Source of the DNA: AC-51 sp036265325
Lineage (GTDB): Bacteria > Actinomycetota > UBA4738 > HRBIN12
DNA length: 10,049 bases
Assembly (NCBI GenBank): GCA_036265325.1
Contig: DATAPH010000072.1
Coordinates: 1 to 10,049, forward strand
Direction: 5' to 3'
The notes under the pieces are model-generated. The model searched no databases and was not told the DNA's origin. It worked only from the letters and a program-made list of their open reading frames with translations. Position 1 is the stretch's first letter; each line of letters starts with the position of its first letter. The translations under genes were made by a program, and so were the position numbers. Of this stretch, positions 5,604-10,049 are shown in pieces.

Positions 5604-6613
5604 CGCCGCCCCGATCGCTCGAGTTGGAACGACGTGCGGTAGCGCTCGAGGTGTTCCAGCATGTGCCCCGCGCCGCGCACGACCGTCTCGCGCGGCGACT
5701 CGGCCACGTGCACTGGCACCTCGCACTCCTGTGACAACAGCAGGTCAAGGCCCGTCATCAAAGCCCCGCCGCCCATGAGGAACATGCCGGTCTCGAGCAC
5801 GTCGTGGGTGAGTTCGGGCGGCGCCTCGGCAAGCGTCTTGCGTGCGGCCTCGACGATGCGGTTGATCGGCTCGGCCATCGCCTGACGGACCTCGACCTCG
5901 TCGAGTCGAACCTCGACCGTGTTGCCCGACGATAGCTCGCGGCCGACGACGAGCGCCGCCTTGCCGCTGCCCATCGGGAACGCCGATCCGACAGCTCGCT
6001 TGACCTCATCGGCGGCGCGCTCGCCGATCGCCACGCCGTACGTGTCGCGCACGTGATCGTGGATCGCGACGTCCAGGTCGAAGCCGCCGACGCCGACCGT
6101 CTGGCCCGACACGATGCCGCCCATCGACACGACGGCCATCTCGGAACGCGCGCCACCGATGTCGACGATGAGGCTGCCGATCGGCTCCTGGATCGGCAGT
6201 CCGGCGCCGATCGCCGCCGCGAGGGGCTCTTCGACGAGCGTGACCTGCTTCGCGCCGCTGATCTCGACGGCTTCCTCCAGCGCGCGCCGCTCGACCGGCG
6301 AGCTGTCGGACGCGATGGTGATGAGCACGCGCGGCTTCGGGTACCTGCCGGGAGCAGCCCGCCGCATCACGACCTCAAGCAATCGCTGCGTGATCTCGAA
6401 CTCGGTGAAGGTGCCGTCGCGGAGCGGGCGAACGCCGACGACGTCGCCCGAGCCGCTGCCGATGATCCGCCAGGCCTCCTCGCCCACCGCGACGACCCGG
6501 TTCGACTCCGCATCGAGCGCGACCACCGTCGCGTCGTCGAACACGATCCCGTCGCCGAGCCGATACACGAGGACGCTCGACGTTCCGAGGTCGATGGCCA
6601 GGTCGCGCGCCAT
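5600..6613 (-). CDS. MreB-like actin-family protein (divergent paralog)
   Basis: The 337-residue protein has the MreB/Mbl layout and typical length: phosphate-1 loop IDLGTSSVLVY (7-17), AVGEEAWRIIG (42-52), VRPLRDGTFTEFEIT (61-75), VEEPLAAAIGAGLP (127-140), phosphate-2 region IVDIGGARSEMAVVSMGGIV (149-168) and adenosine region LMGGGALMTGLD (279-290). MreB forms membrane-attached filaments that guide wall synthesis. This copy is divergent. The usual DIGGGTTE reads DIGGARSE, the usual PSGIT reads ASDSSP, and the usual AGDEMD is altered to GGFDLD. None of the usual partners mreC, mreD, rodA or a PBP2 gene is beside it, so it is more likely a paralog than the main MreB. The ATG (6611-6613) lies 2 nt after the moaE stop and follows a weak GGGGG; its stop overlaps the DUF1028 start. 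ATPase activity or polymerisation cannot be judged from sequence. Confidence 0.87.
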   Translation of the reverse strand: MARDLAIDLGTSSVLVYRLGDGIVFDDATVVALDAESNRVVAVGEEAWRIIGSGSGDVVGVRPLRDGTFTEFEITQRLLEVVMRRAAPGRYPKPRVLITIASDSSPVERRALEEAVEISGAKQVTLVEEPLAAAIGAGLPIQEPIGSLIVDIGGARSEMAVVSMGGIVSGQTVGVGGFDLDVAIHDHVRDTYGVAIGERAADEVKRAVGSAFPMGSGKAALVVGRELSSGNTVEVRLDEVEVRQAMAEPINRIVEAARKTLAEAPPELTHDVLETGMFLMGGGALMTGLDLLLSQECEVPVHVAESPRETVVRGAGHMLEHLERYRTSFQLERSGRR

Positions 6614-6615
6614 CG

Positions 6616-7056
6616 CTACGCCCCCATCACCCAGTCGGCGTCGCCGGTCGTGAGCGCTTCCTTCTTCCAGATAGGCACGTCGCGCTTCAGCTCCTCGATG
6701 CCGAACCGCGCGGCGTCGAACGCCTCGGCCCTGTGCGGCGCCGACACCGCGACGACCACGCTGACCTCGCCGACCGCGAGGGTCCCCGTCGCGTGCAGCA
6801 GCGCCACCGCGCAGACGGTCCATCTCGCGTGGATCTGCGCGGCGATGTCCGCGAGCCGCTCCGCCGCGAGCTCGTCCCACGCCTCGTAGGTGAGCTCCGT
6901 CACGTCGTCGCCGGCGGCCGAGCGGTCACGCACGGTTCCGACGAACACGCAGGTGCCGCCGGCCGCCGGGTCGGCGACGGCGGCGAGCGCCTCGTCCGCC
7001 GACGGCGACGCGGGCGCGATCCGCACGAGGGTGCGACCTCTGGTCACGGGGTCCAT
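6616..7056 (-). CDS. moaE: molybdopterin synthase catalytic subunit MoaE
   Basis: MoaE is the large subunit of molybdopterin synthase. With thiocarboxylated MoaD it inserts two sulfurs into cyclic pyranopterin monophosphate in the cytosol during molybdenum cofactor synthesis. The 146-residue frame shows GGTCVFVGTVRD (33-44), LTYEAW (55-60), GTLAVGEVSVVVAV (91-104), PHRAEAF (107-113) and LKRDVPIWKKE (123-133). Lys124 and Lys131 have the 7-residue spacing of the E. coli active-site Lys119/Lys126. The usual HRxG before the GxLxVGE strand reads HATG. No moaD, moaA, moaC or moeA is in the window, so the partners are elsewhere. Start choice: ATG 7054-7056 is the longest natural start, but GTG 7045-7047 (143 residues) lies 7 nt after TACGAT and fits the leaderless pattern better. 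The gene heads the moaE, MreB-like, DUF1028 operon. Confidence 0.92.
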   Translation of the reverse strand: MDPVTRGRTLVRIAPASPSADEALAAVADPAAGGTCVFVGTVRDRSAAGDDVTELTYEAWDELAAERLADIAAQIHARWTVCAVALLHATGTLAVGEVSVVVAVSAPHRAEAFDAARFGIEELKRDVPIWKKEALTTGDADWVMGA

Positions 7057-7060
7057 CGTA
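7055..7060 (-). promoter_or_regulatory. -10-like hexamer TACGAT upstream of a moaE GTG start
   Basis: TACGAT on the minus strand overlaps the possible ATG start of moaE (7054-7056) and ends exactly 7 nt before the in-frame GTG at 7045-7047. If used as a -10 it would make the GTG the leaderless start and exclude the ATG from the transcript. The divergent gap to the DUF2342 gene is only about 51-60 bp. Confidence 0.4.
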
Positions 7061-7094
7061 GCCGTCGGCCGCAGGCTGTTCGCCGGGCAGGTCG

Positions 7095-7100
7095 TAGGCT
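7095..7100 (+). promoter_or_regulatory. -10-like hexamer TAGGCT upstream of the DUF2342 gene
   Basis: TAGGCT ends 7 nt before the ATG at 7108, with GGCTCGC between and no Shine-Dalgarno. Transcription at the usual distance would begin at the A of the ATG. There is no recognisable -35 within the short divergent region. Confidence 0.5.
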
Positions 7101-7107
7101 GGCTCGC

Positions 7108-8313
7108 ATGTCGACTCCGCAGTTCCCGTTCGGGATGGACCCCGAATCGCTCCGCGACGCGCCGCTGTTCCGAGAGCTCCAACGCGTCATGAGCAGCTCC
7201 TCGGGGCCGGTGCAGTGGGAACTCGCACGCCAGCTCGCCGTCGCGGGCGCCGCCGAGGAAGGCAACGACCCCCAACCGAACGACGCGGACCGAACGGGGC
7301 TGGAGGACGCGCTGCGTGTCGCCGAGCTCCAGGTGGTCGACTTCACGGGACTGGAACCGGCCAACGATCTGCTCCGCGTGGCGCTCGCGCGCCGGGCCGA
7401 CTGGATCGCGGGCGCCATCGACGCGTACCGGCCGCTGGTGGAGTCGGCCGCGACGCGCCTGCAGGACGCGCTCGGCCGTGCGATGGTCGAGCAGCTGCCG
7501 AGCGACGCGGACGCCGAGAACCCGCTCGCGGCGCTCGGCCTCGGGTCGCCGCAAGATCTGATCCGCCAGCTCGGCCCGCTTCTGCAGGCGACGCAGATCG
7601 GCCAGGTGCTCGGGTTCCTCGCGGCGCGCGTGCTCGGCGACCACGACGTCGGGATCCCGCACGCCGTCACCGGCCCGATCGGGTTCGTAGTGACCAACAT
7701 CGAGCGCGTCGAGGCAGACTGGTCACTCGATCCGCGCGAGTTCCGGACCTTCGTCGCGCTGCACCAGGTCGCACATCGCCTCCAGGCCGAGCGGCCGTGG
7801 CTCCCGGCGTACGCGGCCCGCACGGTCGACGACTTCCTGTCGACGATGACGATCGACGTCGATGCGATCCAACAGCGCTTCGCCACGCTCGCGCCCGGAG
7901 ATCCCGAGTCGTTGCAGGCGGCGTTCGGTGGTGAGGACGACGCGATGTTCGGCGTCGTGCTCGACGACGAGCAGCGGCTCAAGCTCGACCGCATCCGCGC
8001 GCTGGTGGGCGCGGTCGAGGGCCACGGCGACCACGTCGCGACCACGATCGGCGCGAAGCTGCTGGGCAGCTATCCGCAGATCGAAGAGGCGATGCGGCGG
8101 TACCGCGACGATGAGGAGCTGGACCCGTTGTTCGCGCGGTTGCTCGGCGTCGATGTCGGCCGCGAGCACGTCGAGCTCGGGCGCCGCTTCTGCGACTCGG
8201 TCGTCGAGCTGACCGACGAGGCCACCTTGACACGCATGTGGACCGACGCCGACGCGCTCCCCGGGCTCGCCGAGCTCGAGGAGCCACGGTTGTGGCTGGC
8301 CCGCACGGTGTGA
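7108..8313 (+). CDS. DUF2342/zincin_2 family protein with altered HQxxH motif
   Basis: The 401-residue protein resembles the actinobacterial DUF2342 (zincin_2, PF10103) family, annotated as putative metallohydrolases or as coenzyme F420 biosynthesis-associated, without a proven reaction. Support comes from LGFLAARVLGDHDVGIP (168-184), then VVTNIERVEADW (194-205), FRTFVALHQVAHRLQAERPWL (212-232) and VEGHGDHV (303-310), in the family order. The zinc-binding helix reads H219-Q220-V221-A222-H223. Zincins normally have HExxH, the glutamate being the catalytic base, so activity may be lost. Both histidines remain, and candidate third ligands lie in the VEGHGDHV segment. The N-terminal 30 residues and 50-65 look disordered. 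ATG 7108 is chosen because TAGGCT lies 7 nt upstream and a longer frame would run into the divergent moaE gene. The next gene starts 27 nt after the stop. Confidence 0.85.
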   Translation: MSTPQFPFGMDPESLRDAPLFRELQRVMSSSSGPVQWELARQLAVAGAAEEGNDPQPNDADRTGLEDALRVAELQVVDFTGLEPANDLLRVALARRADWIAGAIDAYRPLVESAATRLQDALGRAMVEQLPSDADAENPLAALGLGSPQDLIRQLGPLLQATQIGQVLGFLAARVLGDHDVGIPHAVTGPIGFVVTNIERVEADWSLDPREFRTFVALHQVAHRLQAERPWLPAYAARTVDDFLSTMTIDVDAIQQRFATLAPGDPESLQAAFGGEDDAMFGVVLDDEQRLKLDRIRALVGAVEGHGDHVATTIGAKLLGSYPQIEEAMRRYRDDEELDPLFARLLGVDVGREHVELGRRFCDSVVELTDEATLTRMWTDADALPGLAELEEPRLWLARTV

Positions 8314-8327
8314 TCCGGGTCGTCCGG

Positions 8328-8333
8328 TATCCT
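8328..8333 (+). promoter_or_regulatory. -10-like hexamer TATCCT upstream of the hypothetical gene at 8341
   Basis: TATCCT ends 7 nt before the ATG at 8341, with TCGCGCC between and no Shine-Dalgarno. It lies in the 27-nt gap after the DUF2342 stop, so the downstream gene may have its own leaderless promoter besides read-through. Confidence 0.45.
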
Positions 8334-8340
8334 TCGCGCC

Positions 8341-9129
8341 ATGCCGGAGTTGATCGCGGGTGAGTTGGTCGCCGCAGCCGTCGTCGACGCCCGCGTCTGG
8401 GAATCCCAAGGCAACGTCGCGCCCGACGGCATCTACCTGACGGGCCAGCCGGGTCCCGCGCTCCCGTTCGTGATGTTCCGCGCGTGGAAGGTCCCCGTCG
8501 GGATGGTGCAGGAAGAGGTCCGGCTGTTCGGGCCGTCCGGCCGGATGATCTTCCGCTGGGGCCCCGAGTACCGGCGGATGGCCGGCATGTTCGACCTCAC
8601 GACGGAGGTCGACCACGTCGGACACGCCGTGTTCGACGAAACGGGCATGTACGTCGCCTCGTTCGTGATCGACGACCAGGTGCTCGGTGAGATCGAGTTC
8701 CCGGTGTACGTGCAAGCCGAACCGCCGGCGCTCGACAAGGCCGTCGAGGAAGGCCTGAAGAAGTCGGACGTGATCTGGGTCGGCGCCGACGTGAACGGCC
8801 GTCGGAAGACAGTTCCGGCCTGGTTCGCCTACAAGAACGGCAAGGTGTACCTGCTCTCGCGGCGCGAGCCCGGACCGGACGAGCAGTCGATCCCCGGCGC
8901 CGGCTCCGCGAACGAGTTCGTCGTGATCACCCGCCGCAAGCTCCGCGACACCGCGCTCGACGAGCTTAGGGCCGCGGGTCGCGTCCTCGAAGGCGCGGAG
9001 TGGGAAGCGGCCGCCTCGACGCTGGTCGACCGCCGCCGCTCACGCAACGGGCCGCCCGCCGACGCGATCAAGCGCTGGCGCGGCACCTGCGACATCCTCG
9101 AGCTGACGCTGAACGCCCCGACGGACTAG
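8341..9129 (+). CDS. conserved-looking two-part hypothetical protein
   Basis: The 262-residue protein has no signal peptide or membrane segment, so it is probably cytosolic. Residues 1-125 are rich in predicted beta strands (for example LPFVMFRAWKVPVG, 41-54, and MYVASFVIDDQVLGEIEFPV, 103-122). Their layout recalls small beta-sandwich domains such as DUF6941, a weak resemblance only. Residues about 130-258 contain VPAWFAYKNGKVYLLSRR (158-175), a gap, NEFVVITRRK (191-200) and GTCDILELTL (248-257). This recalls a split beta-barrel of the pyridoxamine-phosphate-oxidase or F420-reductase type, in which WFxxxxGxxY is common, but the usual flavin-site residues are not evident. It follows the DUF2342 gene by 27 nt, with TATCCT 7 nt before its ATG. 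The stop TAG overlaps the aroF stop in a shared CTAG. It is a real gene by codon use; the function is unassigned. Confidence 0.8.
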   Translation: MPELIAGELVAAAVVDARVWESQGNVAPDGIYLTGQPGPALPFVMFRAWKVPVGMVQEEVRLFGPSGRMIFRWGPEYRRMAGMFDLTTEVDHVGHAVFDETGMYVASFVIDDQVLGEIEFPVYVQAEPPALDKAVEEGLKKSDVIWVGADVNGRRKTVPAWFAYKNGKVYLLSRREPGPDEQSIPGAGSANEFVVITRRKLRDTALDELRAAGRVLEGAEWEAAASTLVDRRRSRNGPPADAIKRWRGTCDILELTLNAPTD

Positions 9130-10049
9130 CGGTTCACCGGCCGGCCGAGCGCGTCGGCGATCGCTTGCAACTGCTTCCCAAGTGTGACGACTTCGTCCGG
9201 CACGAGCGCCTGTGCGCCGTCGACGAGCGCGTCCTCGGGCCTGGGGTGGATGTCGACCATGACGGCGTCGGCGCCGGCGGCGATCGCGGCGCAAGCCATA
9301 GGCGGGACGAGCGAACGCTTCCCCACCGCGTGCGACGGATCGACCATCACCGGCAGGTGGGACTCCTGCTGCGCGACGGCCATGCCGCCGAGGTCCAGCG
9401 TGTTGCGCGTGGACGGCTCGAACGTGCGGATCCCGCGCTCACAGAGGATCACCTCGGAGTTGCCGCGCTGCGCGATGTACTCCGCGGCCTGGAGCCATTC
9501 CTCGATCGTCATCGCGAGGCCGCGCTTCAACATCACCGGCTTGTTCGTGAGGCCGACCTCTTTCAATAGCTCGAAGTTCTGCGCGTTGCGGGTGCCGATC
9601 CGGATGCAGTCGGCGACGTCGGCGACGTGTGCCACCTGCGACACTTCGACCACCTCGACGACGAACGGCAGGCCGAACCGGCGGCGCGCCTCCTGCAAGA
9701 TCTCGATCCCCTGCTCGCCGAGCCCCTGGAACGAGTACGGCGATGTGCGTGGCTTGTAGACGTCGCCGCGCATCACCGTCGCGCCGGCATCCTTGGCGGC
9801 CTTGACCGCGATCATCGTCTGTTCCTCGTTCTCGACGGCGCACGGCCCCGCGATGATCGTGAACGAATCGCGGCCGATCGGCACCGTCCCGATCTTCACG
9901 ACGGTCGTCTCGGGGTGGAGGTCCCGGGACACCATCTTGTACGGCTTGCCGATCTGGATGACGTGGTCGACGCCGGCCATCTGCCGCCAGTCGATCGACT
10001 TGAACCGCTCGGTGTCGCCGACGAGCCCGATGATCGTGTGCACCGTGCC
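9126..10049 (-). CDS. aroF: 3-deoxy-7-phosphoheptulonate (DAHP) synthase, type I-beta, 5'-truncated by the window
   Basis: This enzyme joins phosphoenolpyruvate and erythrose 4-phosphate, the first step of the shikimate pathway to aromatic amino acids. The 307 visible residues contain IIAGPCAVENEEQ (metal-ligand Cys), RGDVYKPRTSPYSFQGLGEQG, IGTRNAQNFELLKEVG, VMLKRG, MVDPSHAVGKRS (metal-ligand His) and DIHPRPEDALVDGAQ (last Asp a ligand). The upstream part, with HTIIGLVGDTERF, belongs to the N-terminal ferredoxin-like regulatory domain of the Thermotoga-type enzyme. That domain continues past the window edge, so a GTG at 10041-10043 is not taken as the start. The acidic ligand normally seen in VEVHP reads Asp in VDIHP (codon 9252-9254). 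The stop TAG (9126-9128) overlaps the stop of the converging gene. Identification is secure; feedback control cannot be judged from the part seen. Confidence 0.96.
   Translation of the reverse strand, partial: GTVHTIIGLVGDTERFKSIDWRQMAGVDHVIQIGKPYKMVSRDLHPETTVVKIGTVPIGRDSFTIIAGPCAVENEEQTMIAVKAAKDAGATVMRGDVYKPRTSPYSFQGLGEQGIEILQEARRRFGLPFVVEVVEVSQVAHVADVADCIRIGTRNAQNFELLKEVGLTNKPVMLKRGLAMTIEEWLQAAEYIAQRGNSEVILCERGIRTFEPSTRNTLDLGGMAVAQQESHLPVMVDPSHAVGKRSLVPPMACAAIAAGADAVMVDIHPRPEDALVDGAQALVPDEVVTLGKQLQAIADALGRPVNR

Noticed and set aside
4785..5642. 285-codon plus-strand frame antisense to DUF1028
   Set aside because: Shadow of the DUF1028 gene; Arg/Ala-rich with no motif.
5604..5726. 41-codon N-terminal extension of the DUF1028 frame
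   Set aside because: Arg-rich, overlaps the conserved end of the MreB-like gene, and family homology starts at the ATG at 5603.
6733..7107. N-terminal extension of the DUF2342 frame back to 6733
   Set aside because: It would cover most of moaE in antisense; family-like sequence and the promoter hexamer place the start at 7108.
10041..10043. GTG as the start codon of aroF
   Set aside because: The frame stays open to the window edge and the sequence there is mid-domain of the N-terminal regulatory region, so the true start is outside.
1..10049. Search for CRISPR arrays, insertion sequences, defence or phage genes
   Set aside because: No regularly spaced repeats, transposase motifs, inverted-repeat ends or phage/defence families were seen; apart from the left 250 bases the region is densely packed with ordinary chromosomal genes.

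Overview
The window looks like chromosomal DNA from a high-GC actinobacterium. The support is the gene set: a UPF0182 membrane protein next to a PDZ/Lon-like protease, a DUF2342 (zincin_2) protein, and a DAHP synthase of the single-chain type with an N-terminal extension. It also rests on strongly G/C-biased third codon positions and an initiator tRNA gene without an encoded CCA. No taxonomic marker gene is present, so a class (for example Acidimicrobiia-like) is only a guess.

Layout. Positions 1-166 (+) hold the last 20 codons of a VOC/PhnB-like glyoxalase-fold protein and a 31-codon remnant of a SpoIIAA-like gene. Next come a strong hairpin (251-287) and a tRNA-fMet(CAT) on the minus strand (313-386), which has a promoter-like sequence directly against its 5' end. 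A minus-strand pair follows: a PDZ/Lon-like membrane-anchored serine protease (3380-4375) and, 18 nt downstream, a 971-aa UPF0182 protein (446-3361). A 90-aa two-helix membrane protein (4469-4741, +) diverges from the protease. It converges, with one base between stop codons, on a second minus-strand operon: moaE (6616-7056), an MreB-like actin (5600-6613) and a DUF1028 protein with a putative peptidoglycan-binding C-terminus (4743-5603). Neighbours in this operon are 2 nt apart and 4 nt overlapping. Divergent from moaE are two plus-strand genes: a DUF2342 protein whose zincin motif reads HQVAH (7108-8313) and a two-part hypothetical protein (8341-9129). The latter ends tail-to-tail, sharing a CTAG, with a partial aroF DAHP synthase (9126 to the window end, -).

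Functional picture. The protease/UPF0182 pair with a nearby DUF2342 gene resembles the Mycobacterium tuberculosis Rv3193c-Rv3194c-Rv3195 neighbourhood and is probably ancestral actinobacterial synteny. Here the moaE/MreB-like/DUF1028 operon sits inside it. That operon joins a molybdopterin synthase subunit to two proteins with a possible cell-envelope link; the shared role is unknown. moaE and aroF are ordinary housekeeping genes.

Regulation. A -10-like hexamer (TAGGCT three times; TAGCAT, TATCCT and TACGAT once each) lies 6-10 nt before nearly every start codon that could head a transcript, and Shine-Dalgarno sequences are poor or absent. This points to leaderless or near-leaderless transcription as the main mode here. 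I see no mobile element, CRISPR array or defence system. The most distinctive observations are the leaderless pattern, the tRNA promoter with no room for a 5' leader, the HQxxH substitution and the MreB-like/DUF1028 coupling.
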